DNA of 32,415 nucleotides from Candidatus Bipolaricaulota bacterium (GCA_030550535.1 JAUQPF010000041.1:1-32415), one strand, 5' to 3'; shown: positions 8,447-16,670, counted from the stretch's first letter. Notes: a model not told the origin generated them from the letters alone. Made by a program: numbers and translations.

Positions 8447-10881
8447 TGCGCTTCCTTTGGCCCTGGGCCCTTTCCTTCCTCGTTCTTCCCGCTGCGCTTC
8501 TCGTCCTGGGGGTTCGCCGCGAACGGCGTCTCCTCGGGCGGGCCTTCTCTTTAGCCCTCCTCGTCGTGGTCCTGGCACAGCCGGAGCTTGCCCTGCGGAG
8601 GGAGCAGGAACGGATCGTGTTCGTGGTGGACTGTTCCGCGAGCGTGGGCGAAGAGGCGATCCAGGCTTTTTGGGAGCTGGGTCGGTCGGCCGCAGCCCGG
8701 GGGGCGGAGATCGGAGTGGTCCTGGCCGCAGGAGAGGCGAGCGTGCTGCGGCCACCCCAACCGGGCCTGCCCCGGAGCTTGAGCGCGCCTGTGGAACTGG
8801 ATGTGAGCCGCACGGACCTCGGCTCCGCCCTCGCCGTGGCCCTGGCGCTTCTTGGGGGGAAGGGCCAGGTGGTGCTCCTCACCGACGGCCAAGACACGGA
8901 GGGAAGGCTTTGGACCGCCGTGGGACAGGCCCGCTCCCAAGGCGTTCCCGTCCACGTCTTCCCTGTGGGCCATGAGGACCCCCTCCAGCTCCTCAGCTTT
9001 CGCGGGCCGGAGGCCCTCCCTCCCGGGGCCCAAGGGGAGTTCACCGGGGTGGTCCTCGCGCGCCAATCCCTGTCGCTTGAGGCTCAGCTCCTCCTGGACG
9101 GGAAGGTCCTGGAGAGCCGCGCGCTTTCGGTGGAACCTGGGCGACATGAGCTCTCCTTCGTCCTGAGCTTCCCTGGGGAGGGCGTGTACTTCGTGGAGCT
9201 CGCCGTGAGCGCCCCGGGCGACCCCTTCTTGGCCAACAACCGCCTGAGCGGGTTGGTCCAGGTGGGGGAGACCCCGGAGGTCCTTGTGGTGGGCAGCGAG
9301 CCGAGCCTCCTGGATGGAGCCTTGGTGGCGATGGGCTTGCGCTTCCGCCGCACGGATTTCCTGCGTCCCACCGATCTTGCGGGCGCAGGACTGGTGATCC
9401 TCGACGATCACCCCCTGGGGTGGGTGGGGCCGCAGACCGTCCAGGCCCTGCGGGCCTTCGTGGAGGAGGGCGGAGGCCTGTTCGTGGTGCAGGGGAGGAG
9501 GGCGCTGGCCGGCTACGCCGGCCCCTTAGAAGAGCTTCTCCCCGTGACCTACGCCGTTCCGGAGAGGACGGAGGCGGCCACGGCCGCGGTGATCTTCGTC
9601 CTGGACCGCTCGGCCTCCATGGCCGGAAGGGCGGGGAACCTCACGAAGCTGGACCTCCTCAAGGAGGCGGCGGCCGCGGCGGCGGAGCTCGTGCCGCCGG
9701 CGGACTGGCTGGGCGCCGTGGCCTTCGATCGCACCCCCTTTTGGCTGGCCTTCCCCGGCCCGGCGGAGGAGGTGCGGCCCCAGCTCTTTTCCGCCCTCGC
9801 GGGCCTCACCCCAAGCGGCGGCACCGACCTCTGGCCCGCCGTCCTCCTCGCCCTCTCCGCCTTGGAAAACGTGCCCGCCCGCATCCGCCACATGATCCTC
9901 ATCTCCGACGGGAAGACCGTGCGGGAAAGCCGCGTTTTTCAGGTGCTCTATAACCAGGTGGCGCAAAGCGGGGTGGGGGTCACCTCCATCGCCATCGGTC
10001 CTGATGCGGATCTTGAGATCCTTGGGGGTCTCGCCCAAGCCGGCCGCGGCGAGCTCCACGTGGTGGCCGACCCCCGGGACCTGCGGGCCGTTTTGGTTCA
10101 GGAGACCCGGCGGGCCCTGCGCCCCCGCTTCGTGGAAGGCGAGTTCCCCGTGTACCCCGGCCCGGCGGCCCTCTCCCCCGCCGCGCTCCCCCCGCTTTTC
10201 GGTTACGCCCTCACTTTCCCCAAGCCCACCGCGGAGGTGGCCCTGCTTTCCTCCTCCGGCGACCCAATCCTGGCCTTCGGGCAGCTTGGACTGGGCACGG
10301 TGGCCGTCCTGAACACGGACCTGCGGGGCGGCTGGAGCCGGGGCTGGGCGGAGGACCCCGCGTGGCTCTCCCATTTCTCTGCGCTCCTTGGGAAACTTTG
10401 GCCCCTGCGGACGCCGGTCGTCGTGTCCTGGACCGTGCAGGAGAAGAAGCTCTTCCTCCGTCTGGATGTGGCCAAGGAGGGCCGCTGGGTCCACGGCCTG
10501 CGCTTCTTTGGAAAACTTTCGGGCCCTCAGGGCGTGCTGGAATTGGAGTTCCGCCAGGTGGCGCCGGGGAGGTACGAGGCGGAGCTCCCCCATCCGGGCG
10601 CCGGGGCCTACCTCCTCACCTTCGCGGATGCGACCGGCCAATACGGGGGCTCTGCGGTGCTCGCGTTGCCCTATGCTCCGGAATATGCCGAGCTTGGACC
10701 GGAGCGGAGCACATTGGAAACCATTGCCCGGCTCACGGGGGGCGTGATCCTGGAGGACGAGGAGATCCCCGAGCGAGGCAGCGTCGTAGAGGATTGGTAT
10801 CCCCTGTGGCTTCCCTTGCTTTGGGCCGGCGCGGCTGCGTTCCTTTTGGATTTAGCCTTGCGGAAGCTTTTGGCCGTCTAG
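8446..10881 (+). CDS. Large membrane protein with two VWA domains and GATase1-like region
   Basis: An 811-residue protein starting in a TGATG overlap. Two N-terminal helices (about 5-22 and 32-46) precede a first VWA domain with an intact metal site (D62-C-S-A-S66, SRTDLGSAL, LLTDGQD). A beta-sandwich and a glutamine-amidotransferase-like segment (VLVVGSEPSLLDGAL...VILDDHPLGW...FVEEGGGLFVV) follow, then a second VWA domain (D387-R-S-A-S391, GGTDLWPA, LISDGK). After further beta-rich sequence there is one C-terminal helix (LWLPLLWAGAAAFLLDLAL). The GATase-like region probably lacks catalysis. Related proteins close MoxR operons in many bacteria. The stop lies inside the convergent HEAT gene (30 bp overlap). 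Confidence 0.88.
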   Translation: MRFLWPWALSFLVLPAALLVLGVRRERRLLGRAFSLALLVVVLAQPELALRREQERIVFVVDCSASVGEEAIQAFWELGRSAAARGAEIGVVLAAGEASVLRPPQPGLPRSLSAPVELDVSRTDLGSALAVALALLGGKGQVVLLTDGQDTEGRLWTAVGQARSQGVPVHVFPVGHEDPLQLLSFRGPEALPPGAQGEFTGVVLARQSLSLEAQLLLDGKVLESRALSVEPGRHELSFVLSFPGEGVYFVELAVSAPGDPFLANNRLSGLVQVGETPEVLVVGSEPSLLDGALVAMGLRFRRTDFLRPTDLAGAGLVILDDHPLGWVGPQTVQALRAFVEEGGGLFVVQGRRALAGYAGPLEELLPVTYAVPERTEAATAAVIFVLDRSASMAGRAGNLTKLDLLKEAAAAAAELVPPADWLGAVAFDRTPFWLAFPGPAEEVRPQLFSALAGLTPSGGTDLWPAVLLALSALENVPARIRHMILISDGKTVRESRVFQVLYNQVAQSGVGVTSIAIGPDADLEILGGLAQAGRGELHVVADPRDLRAVLVQETRRALRPRFVEGEFPVYPGPAALSPAALPPLFGYALTFPKPTAEVALLSSSGDPILAFGQLGLGTVAVLNTDLRGGWSRGWAEDPAWLSHFSALLGKLWPLRTPVVVSWTVQEKKLFLRLDVAKEGRWVHGLRFFGKLSGPQGVLELEFRQVAPGRYEAELPHPGAGAYLLTFADATGQYGGSAVLALPYAPEYAELGPERSTLETIARLTGGVILEDEEIPERGSVVEDWYPLWLPLLWAGAAAFLLDLALRKLLAV

Positions 10882-11532
10882 CACGCGCCGCGCGAGGGCA
10901 GCAAGGGCCGGATCCTCTTCCCAGCGGGAAAGCTCGGAGGCTACGCACTGCGGGGCCTGGGCCGCCAGGCGCCGCAGAGAAGCCAGGACCGCGCGGCGCA
11001 CGAGGCCCTCCGGGCTTCGGGCCAGGGGCTTGAGGGCGATGAGGGCCCGCCGGGCGAGCCGCGGCGGAAGATGGCCGAGCATGTGGGCGGCCAGGGCCTT
11101 TTGTGGGGAATCCCCTTCCGCGGCCCACTGCACGAGGACCTCCAGGGTCTCCTCGGGGTAGACGGCGATGAGCCGCTCGCGCAGGACCCGGCGGGCGGCC
11201 TGCCGGATGCGCGGGAGGGGATCGCAAAGAAGAGGGGAGAGGATCTCCAAAAGGAAGGGCGCGCGGAAGGGATCCGCAGGGTCAGCGGCCTCGGCGATGG
11301 CCTGTGCTAAAGCTTCGCGCTTTTCGGGGGCCCCTTCGCGGGCCAGCTGGCGCAGGGCGAGGAAAAAGAAGGTGTAGCCGCGGCGCAAGCACTCCACGAG
11401 GGCGCGCAATCCTTGCCCATGGTCCACACCCAGCTGCGCGCAAATTTTTTCCAGCAAGGCATGAAGCTCGGCTTCTTCCCGAACAAGAGGGGAAACTTCG
11501 GGATCAAAGACCCGCGAGCTGGCCTTGGGCAT
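10852..11532 (-). CDS. HEAT-repeat protein
   Basis: A 226-residue, almost wholly helical protein made of HEAT/Armadillo-like helix pairs (for example DPLPRIRQAARRVLRERLI, SPQKALAAHMLGHLPPRLARRALIAL, SPEGLVRRAVLASLRRLAA). These usually form curved scaffolds for protein binding. ATG 11532 is preferred over the upstream in-frame start because a good promoter (TTGACG, 18 bp, TACACT) sits so that transcription would begin at or near the ATG. The 3' end overlaps the convergent VWA gene by 30 bp. The function is unknown. Confidence 0.75.
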   Translation of the reverse strand: MPKASSRVFDPEVSPLVREEAELHALLEKICAQLGVDHGQGLRALVECLRRGYTFFFLALRQLAREGAPEKREALAQAIAEAADPADPFRAPFLLEILSPLLCDPLPRIRQAARRVLRERLIAVYPEETLEVLVQWAAEGDSPQKALAAHMLGHLPPRLARRALIALKPLARSPEGLVRRAVLASLRRLAAQAPQCVASELSRWEEDPALAALARRVLDGQKLPQG

Positions 11533-11538
11533 GCTACC

Positions 11539-11568
11539 AGTGTAACCCGGGTCACATTCCCTCGTCAA
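11539..11568 (-). promoter_or_regulatory. Sigma-70-type promoter giving a leaderless mRNA for the HEAT gene
   Basis: On the minus strand, TTGACG (11563-11568) and TACACT (11539-11544) are 18 bp apart. The -10 box ends 6 nt before ATG 11532, so the transcript should start at about the first base of the start codon. There is no Shine-Dalgarno sequence. Confidence 0.65.
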
Positions 11569-11618
11569 ACGCGGATTCCACCCTAGCGGGGCAGGATTTC
11601 CCAGCGCAAGGTGTGACC

Positions 11619-12015
11619 CTAGGCCTGGGCCAGTTGGGCGAGGGCTTTTTGGAACGCGGTGTAGTCGAAGGAGAGCCGATAACGGCCGAAAGGGGTGGCG
11701 TGCTTCTTTTGAATCTTCCCGGTGCGACCTTTGGCAACGCGGTACCTTCTAATTTTCGCTCTCGATCCCAGTTTCTGGGAGCAAACCCGCGCCCCTTTCC
11801 CCGAGGCTCAGGCGGCCACGAGCTCCCGTTCCTCCCTGTGGATCAAGAGTGAGGTGGAGCGTGGCGCGGCGGCGCAGGAGCAACCGCCCTTGTTCCGCCA
11901 AGGCTTTTTGTAAATGGGCTTGCACTTCGCCGCCCTGGTTTTTGAGCCAGCCCAGCAGGACCTCGTGAAGCGTCTCCGCGACGGATCCTGCTCCATCCTT
12001 CCGCCCGGTTAACAT
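11619..12015 (-). pseudogene. Decayed minus-strand coding remnant
   Basis: Between the HEAT gene and the lyase gene, the minus strand holds broken coding sequence. From ATG 12015 one frame reads plausibly (SVAETLHEVLLGWLKNQGGE, then LQKALAEQGRLLLRRRATL). Near 11855 sense passes to the adjacent frame (IHREERELVAA), which meets a stop at 11808-11810. That frame stays protein-like beyond it (KIRRYRVAKGRTGKIQKKHA, then TPFGRYRLSFDYTAFQKALA) to a stop at 11619. One frameshift and one internal stop fit a pseudogene. I do not recognise the family; a transposase or other mobile gene is possible. No terminal repeats are obvious. Confidence 0.45.
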
Positions 12016-12024
12016 TGACCCGCC

Positions 12025-13374
12025 ATGGACGAGGGCTGGTGGCCCAAACCCTACAAGATCAAGGTCGTGGAACCCATCCGCCTTCCCTCCCCCGCCGAAC
12101 GGGAGAGGCTCCTCGCCGAGGCCGGCTACAACGTGTTCAACCTGAAAAGCGAGGACGTGTACATCGACCTCCTCACCGACTCCGGAACCGGCGCCATGTC
12201 CCAGGCCCAGTGGGCCGCGCTCATGGAGGGCGACGAAGCCTACGCGGGAAGCCGCTCCTTTGCGCTCTTCCAAGAAACCGTCCAGGAGATCACCGGCTAC
12301 CCCTACGTCCTCCCCACCCATCAGGGAAGGGCCGCGGAGCACGTGTTCTTCGCCGTAACGGTGAAACCCGGGGATATCGTCCCCAACAACTCCCACTTCG
12401 ACACCACCCGGGCCAACCTCCTCGCCTTGGGCGCCAACCCCTTGGACCTTCCCGTCCCTGAGGCCTTCGATCCCGAGCTTCCCCATCCCTTCAAGGGGAA
12501 CATGGACCTTGCGGCGCTCAAAAAGCTTCTGCGTGAGGCGAGGGAACGCGTGCCCTTCGTGATGCTCACCCTCACCAACAACACCCTGGCCGGGCAGCCC
12601 GTGTCGCTCGCGAACATCCGGGCCGTCTCCGAGACCGCCCATGCCCACGGGGTGCCCCTCATCCTCGATGCTGCCCGCCACGCGGAGAACGCCTTCTTCA
12701 TCATGGAGCGCGAGCCGGGTTACGCCGGGAAAACCCCGGTGGAGATCGCCCAGGAGGTCTTCGCCCTGGCGGATGGCTGCCTCATGTCCGCCAAAAAGGA
12801 CGGCCTTGGGAACATCGGGGGGTTCATCGCCCTGCGCGACCCAGAGCTTTATGAAAAGTGCGCGGAAAAGCTCATCCTTTGGGAGGGCTTTCCCACCTAT
12901 GGGGGGCTGGCCGGGCGGGACCTTGCGGCCCTGGCCGTGGGCCTAAAGGAAGCTTTGGATCCCCTGTACCTGCGGGACCGGGTGGGGCAGGTGCGGTGGC
13001 TGGCGGAGGAGCTGCGGGGGATCGGGGTTCCCGTGTATTGGCCGCCTGGGGGCCACGCCGTGTACGTGGACGCCGCCCGGCTCCTCCCCCACATCCCCCG
13101 GGACCAGTTCCCCGGACAGGCGTTGGTGTGTGCCCTGTACCTCGAGGGCGGGGTGCGGGCGGTGGAGGTGGGCTCGGGGATGCTCGGGGAGGCCGCGCGG
13201 ATGGAGCTCGTGCGGCTGGCCCTCCCCCGCCGCGTCTACACCGCGGAGCACCTCCGCCACGTGGTGCGCACCTTTGCCCGGATTTTGGAGGGCCGGGAAA
13301 GGGTGCGGGGGCTGCGCCTGGTGGCCGGCACCGGACCCTTGCGGCACTTCCGGGCCCGGTTTGCCCCCCTTTAG
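12025..13374 (+). CDS. tnaA: Beta-eliminating lyase, tryptophanase/tyrosine phenol-lyase family
   Basis: A 449-residue PLP enzyme of fold type I, the usual length for this family. The PLP lysine motif [13 protein letters not shown] is present: by alignment Lys258 forms the Schiff base and Lys257 is the modulating neighbour. These enzymes split L-tryptophan to indole, or L-tyrosine to phenol, with pyruvate and ammonia. At the position where tyrosine phenol-lyase has its phenol-binding Arg (MERG), this protein reads VEVG, as in tryptophanase (VEIG). The C-terminal [11 protein letters not shown], however, has the Phe typical of tyrosine phenol-lyase (ARF), and the DPxTGK loop is missing. Tryptophanase is the better guess. 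No TnaC-like leader is seen upstream. A TAACAT -10-like box ends 9 nt before ATG. Confidence 0.87.
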   Translation: MDEGWWPKPYKIKVVEPIRLPSPAERERLLAEAGYNVFNLKSEDVYIDLLTDSGTGAMSQAQWAALMEGDEAYAGSRSFALFQETVQEITGYPYVLPTHQGRAAEHVFFAVTVKPGDIVPNNSHFDTTRANLLALGANPLDLPVPEAFDPELPHPFKGNMDLAALKKLLREARERVPFVMLTLTNNTLAGQPVSLANIRAVSETAHAHGVPLILDAARHAENAFFIMEREPGYAGKTPVEIAQEVFALADGCLMSAKKDGLGNIGGFIALRDPELYEKCAEKLILWEGFPTYGGLAGRDLAALAVGLKEALDPLYLRDRVGQVRWLAEELRGIGVPVYWPPGGHAVYVDAARLLPHIPRDQFPGQALVCALYLEGGVRAVEVGSGMLGEAARMELVRLALPRRVYTAEHLRHVVRTFARILEGRERVRGLRLVAGTGPLRHFRARFAPL

Positions 13375-13375
13375 C

Positions 13376-13582
13376 TCACCGCTTCCTCGCGGCCTCTTGA
13401 GGGCGGGGCTCCTCGGGGTTCAGGATCACCGGGCCCTGGCACTTCACGCACCGGGAGCTCAACAGCACGCTCCAGGGCCGCACGAACTCCTCGTACTCCG
13501 ACCTTTGGAGGCAATCCCCGCACAGCACCTTGAAGCTATTGGCCTTGGTCCGCACGAGATACCCTTTCTTGGGCGCGGTCAT
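13376..13582 (-). CDS. Small zinc-ribbon protein
   Basis: A 68-residue protein with two Cys-x-x-Cys pairs (CGDC and CVKC) about 20 residues apart, which should bind one zinc. The flanks are basic. The spacing resembles RNA- or DNA-binding zinc ribbons but no named family is recognised. TATAAT (13594-13599, minus strand) lies 11 nt upstream of the ATG. It converges on the lyase gene with only 1 nt between the two stop codons, leaving no room for a separate terminator. Confidence 0.7.
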   Translation of the reverse strand: MTAPKKGYLVRTKANSFKVLCGDCLQRSEYEEFVRPWSVLLSSRCVKCQGPVILNPEEPRPQEAARKR

Positions 13583-13626
13583 AGCAAGGCCGGATTATAG
13601 CGGGGAGGACAGGATGGGCCAGGGTT

Positions 13627-14643
13627 TCACCGATCGATCCTGAGCTTCCGCAGACGTGGATCCTCTTTGTTCCAGGGCACGACCCAAAGCTCGCGGGTCA
13701 GGCCGTTGCGGTGAACGAGAACGCGCACCGGTGCGCCCCCGGGGGCATCGCTGTAGCGGGCCGCAAGCCCCGCGGCCGCCAACAGCTCCTCCTCCCCGGC
13801 TTCGCCCAGGACCAGGGCCACGGGCCCCGGAACGTCGGGGAGGGAAAGGACGTAGTGGTCGCCGGGGAAGCCAAGAAGGGCGGCGTTCTCGGCCTCGTCG
13901 CGGCCCACCACCACCCGCACCTTGGGGGAGAGCCGGAAGTGCCGGCCATAACGGAGGAGGGCGAAGTCGTCCCGGGTGAGGGCCTCCACGCCCTTCTCCC
14001 GGATGAGGTCCCGCAGGCGTTTGGCGTACGCCCGCTCCAAAAGGAGGCAGCAGCCGCCCCCGGGCGGGGTGAAGGCCGGGATCCCCCACTCCCGAGCGAG
14101 CTCCAGCTGCCTTTTGCGGGAACGGCCCTGGAGGTCCAGCCAGTCCTCCCGCTTCACCCAGCCCATCCGCTCCGGGAAGGTCGGCCCCAGAAGCCTTCCG
14201 GAGAGGGGGCGCACGAGCCGCTCCCCGAGGCCCGACTCCCGCGCCACAAGCTCCAGGGCCGCCAAATGCTGGGACATGGGCCGCTGGCCCAGAACCTCGC
14301 CCGTCACCACGAACGAGGCCCCCTCCTCCTCCATGACCTCGCCCGCTTTTCTGACCATGAAGATGCGGCAATCGAGACAGGGGTTCATGCCCTGCCCTCG
14401 GCCGAACCGCGGGCGCTTCACGACCTCCAGGTACTCCTCGGACACATCGAGGAGGCGGACGGGGATGCCCAGGGCCAGCCCCTGGGCCAAGACGGTGTCG
14501 CAGCGGCCCTGCCCCGTGCAGAAGCCCGTGGCCAGGTTCAGGCCCACCACCTCGAAGCCCAAGCGCTTGGCGAGGGCCGCGGCCAGGGCCGAGTCCAACC
14601 CGCCCGAGAGAAGAGCGATCGCCTTCTTCTGCGGTTCCGCCAT
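13627..14643 (-). CDS. PP-loop ThiI/MnmA-like tRNA thiolation-type protein
   Basis: A 338-residue protein with the ATP-pyrophosphatase PP-loop SGGLDS at 13-18 and the family segment GQGMNPCLDCR with two cysteines, followed by GASFVVTGEVLGQRPMSQH. A PGGGCCLL motif adds two more cysteines. Proteins with this layout are usually annotated as tRNA 4-thiouridine synthase-like or thiouridylase-like, activating a uridine for sulfur transfer. It lacks the THUMP domain of classical ThiI. The C-terminal 120 residues form a separate domain that resembles an NFACT/DUF814-like RNA-binding region. The start codon follows GCGGAGG, with TATCAT at 14653-14658 (minus strand) upstream. Confidence 0.8.
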   Translation of the reverse strand: MAEPQKKAIALLSGGLDSALAAALAKRLGFEVVGLNLATGFCTGQGRCDTVLAQGLALGIPVRLLDVSEEYLEVVKRPRFGRGQGMNPCLDCRIFMVRKAGEVMEEEGASFVVTGEVLGQRPMSQHLAALELVARESGLGERLVRPLSGRLLGPTFPERMGWVKREDWLDLQGRSRKRQLELAREWGIPAFTPPGGGCCLLLERAYAKRLRDLIREKGVEALTRDDFALLRYGRHFRLSPKVRVVVGRDEAENAALLGFPGDHYVLSLPDVPGPVALVLGEAGEEELLAAAGLAARYSDAPGGAPVRVLVHRNGLTRELWVVPWNKEDPRLRKLRIDR

Positions 14644-14753
14644 GCCTCCGCTATGATAGGCCGGGTTTTACCGGGTCTCCACAAGGTTTGCACACGACCT
14701 TCACGGAACGTGCGAGCCCGGCCCGTAGAAATGGGAAGCGGAGGTGACGGGGT

Positions 14754-16133
14754 ATGACGAAGAGGCTTTTGGTGATGGTTTTGGCGGTGATGCTGGCGGG
14801 GGTGGCCCTGGCCCAGGACGTGCAGGCCCTCATCGCGGCCTCGGGGCAGGCGGCGGTGAAGGCGGCCATCGCCCGGGTGGCCCCGGCCGTGGTCAAGGTG
14901 GAGGCCACCCGCAGGGTCGCCACCTGGTGGGACCAGTTCTTCCAGGATCCGTTCCTGCGCCGGTTCTTCGGGGAGCCCGAGACGACCCGAACCTCCCTCG
15001 GCTCAGGGTTCGTCGTGGAGTACGCCGGCCGCAAATATGTCCTCACCAACTTCCACGTGGTGGAGAACGCCACCTCCATCGTGGTCACCGCCCAAAGCGG
15101 CGACTCCTGGACCGCGCGGGTGATCGGCATCGACGACCTTCTGGATCTCGCGGTGCTTGCGGTGGACGGGGCCGAGCTCCCGGCGGCGCCCCTGGGCGAC
15201 TCCGATGCCCTGGAGATCGGGGATTGGGTCATCGCCATCGGTAACCCCTTAGGCTTCTCCCACACCGTGACCCTGGGGATCGTCTCCGCCCTCAACCGGG
15301 ACGTGCCCAGGCCCGACGGCTCGGGGTACTACCGGCGCATGATCCAGACGGATGCGGCCATCAACCCCGGCAACTCCGGTGGGCCCTTGGTGAACGCCTA
15401 CGGCGAGGTGGTGGGGATGAACACGATCATCGCCCGCCAGACGGCCTCGGGGATCGCCGTGGAGGGGATCAACTTCGCCGTCCCCATCAACGAGATCAAG
15501 CTGGCCCTCGCGCAAATCGTGGAGCAGGGCCGGGTCACCCGGGCCTGGCTGGGGGTGTACATCCAGGACGTGATCCCCGGGATGGAGCGGCAGCTTGGGG
15601 TGCGGGAGGGGGTGCTGGTGACGGAGGTCGTGCCCGGCTCCCCCGCGGAGAGAGCCGGCCTGCGCTCCGGCGACGTCATCGTGGCCGTGGACGGTAAAAC
15701 CGTGCGCAACGCCAATGAACTCCAGAGGGAGATCATGTACCGTCGGGTGGGCGAGCGCGTGACCCTCACGGTGGTGCGCAACCGGGCCACCCTCAGCCTG
15801 AGCGTGGTCCTGGCGGAGCGCCCCCAAGAGGGGCAGGTCCTGGGCGGCCCCGGCCTCCGCAAGTTCGGCATCACCGTCCAGGACCTCACCCCTGAGCTGC
15901 GCAGCCGCTACGGGATCACCCGGGATTCGGGCGTGGTGGTCACCGCGGTGGAGCCCGGCTCCCGCGCGTACTGGGCGGGCCTCCAGGTGGGCGACCTCAT
16001 CGTGGAGGTGAACCGCGAGCCCGTGGCGAGCGTCTCCGACTGGAACCGCCTGGTGGCCCCGCTTGGGGACGAGGAGGAGGTGCTCCTCACCGTGGTGCGG
16101 GGTGGGCGGACGCGGTTCATCCTCTTGCGCTGA
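14754..16133 (+). CDS. HtrA/DegP-type serine protease with two PDZ domains
   Basis: A 459-residue periplasmic protease: signal peptide 1-20 (cut after ALA), trypsin-like domain, then PDZ1 (about 265-350) and PDZ2 (about 365-455). The triad is visible: His101 (LTNFHVVEN), Asp131 (LLDLAVL) and Ser208 (NPGNSGGP). TNFHVV replaces the usual TNAHVV. HtrA proteins degrade or refold damaged envelope proteins, and two PDZ domains allow DegP-like cage formation. The ATG follows GGAGGTGACGGGGT. It is monocistronic, ending before the tRNA cluster. It probably supports the many exported beta-rich proteins encoded in this window. Confidence 0.95.
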   Translation: MTKRLLVMVLAVMLAGVALAQDVQALIAASGQAAVKAAIARVAPAVVKVEATRRVATWWDQFFQDPFLRRFFGEPETTRTSLGSGFVVEYAGRKYVLTNFHVVENATSIVVTAQSGDSWTARVIGIDDLLDLAVLAVDGAELPAAPLGDSDALEIGDWVIAIGNPLGFSHTVTLGIVSALNRDVPRPDGSGYYRRMIQTDAAINPGNSGGPLVNAYGEVVGMNTIIARQTASGIAVEGINFAVPINEIKLALAQIVEQGRVTRAWLGVYIQDVIPGMERQLGVREGVLVTEVVPGSPAERAGLRSGDVIVAVDGKTVRNANELQREIMYRRVGERVTLTVVRNRATLSLSVVLAERPQEGQVLGGPGLRKFGITVQDLTPELRSRYGITRDSGVVVTAVEPGSRAYWAGLQVGDLIVEVNREPVASVSDWNRLVAPLGDEEEVLLTVVRGGRTRFILLR

Positions 16134-16155
16134 GGACGGGTAAAATAGGGTGGGT

Positions 16156-16233
16156 CGGAGAGTAGCGCAGCCTGGTTAGCGCGCATGGTTCGGGACCATG
16201 AGGTCGCCGGTTCGAATCCGGCCTCTCCGACCA
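16156..16233 (+). tRNA. tRNA-Pro (anticodon CGG)
   Basis: Acceptor CGGAGAG pairs with CTCTCCG. The anticodon stem CATGG/CCATG encloses loop TTCGGGA, and the T-loop is TTCGAATC. Discriminator A and an encoded CCA follow. A TAAAAT box at 16141-16146 may be the -10 element of the cluster. Confidence 0.93.
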
Positions 16234-16237
16234 GGGC

Positions 16238-16311
16238 GCGGGTATAGCTCAGTGGGAGAGCGCTGGCCTTCCAAGCCAGTGGCACGGGTTCGATTCCCGT
16301 TACCCGCTCCA
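16238..16311 (+). tRNA. tRNA-Gly (anticodon TCC)
   Basis: Acceptor GCGGGTA pairs with TACCCGC. The anticodon loop is CTTCCAA between CTGGC and GCCAG, and the T-loop is TTCGATTC. Discriminator T and an encoded CCA are present. It lies 4 nt after tRNA-Pro. Confidence 0.93.
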
Positions 16312-16316
16312 AGAGG

Positions 16317-16395
16317 GCGCCCGTAGCTCAGCAGGACCAAGAGCAGCGGCCTTCTAAGCCGCAGGTCGGGGGTTCGAGTCCTCCCGGGCGCGCCA
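16317..16395 (+). tRNA. tRNA-Arg (anticodon TCT)
   Basis: Acceptor GCGCCCG pairs with CGGGCGC. The anticodon loop is CTTCTAA between GCGGC and GCCGC, and the T-loop is TTCGAGTC. Discriminator G and an encoded CCA are present. The D-loop is long. It abuts tRNA-His with no spacer. Confidence 0.93.
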
Positions 16396-16473
16396 GGGGA
16401 GCGTAGCTCAGCCTGGCAGAGCACCGCGCTGTGGACGCGGGGGTCGCGGGTTCAAGTCCCGTCGCTCCTCCCA
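16396..16473 (+). tRNA. tRNA-His (anticodon GTG)
   Basis: The anticodon loop CTGTGGA sits between CGCG stems. The histidine-specific extra 5' G (16396) is encoded and pairs with C73, as expected. The T-loop is TTCAAGTC, and CCA is encoded. Confidence 0.93.
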
Positions 16474-16556
16474 GCTGGTTCGCTGGCGGTTGTAGGAGCG
16501 AACGGTTCTGAAGGACAGATCCGTACTGGCCGAGGACAGGCCAGCGGGCCAGTGAC
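16474..16556 (+). other. Structured 83-nt spacer between tRNAs
   Basis: The other tRNAs here are 0-5 nt apart, but this spacer is 83 nt and contains two perfect inverted repeats: GTTCGCT (16478-16484) with AGCGAAC (16497-16503), and ACTGGCC (16525-16531) with GGCCAGT (16547-16553), the latter with an alternative GGCCAG partner inside its loop. It is not a recognisable tRNA. It may be a processing element or a small RNA. Confidence 0.35.
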
Positions 16557-16631
16557 GCGCCCGTAGCTCAATAGGATCAGAGCATCGGCCTTCGGAGCCG
16601 AGGGTTGGGGGTTCGAGTCCTCCCGGGCGCG
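16557..16631 (+). tRNA. tRNA-Arg (anticodon TCG), no encoded CCA
   Basis: Acceptor GCGCCCG pairs with CGGGCGC. The anticodon loop is CTTCGGA between TCGGC and GCCGA, and the T-loop is TTCGAGTC. After discriminator G the sequence is CTTTTCTTTTT, so CCA must be added enzymatically, unlike the four tRNAs upstream. The T-rich run may help terminate the cluster. Confidence 0.92.
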
Positions 16632-16670
16632 CTTTTCTTTTTCCCGCTACCCTCCGGGCGGAGGTGGACC

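Noticed and set aside
16317-16631. Repeated GCGCCCGTAGCTCA as an insertion-site duplication
   Set aside because: It is simply the shared 5' end of two tRNA-Arg genes; no integrase gene or att-flanked island lies between them.
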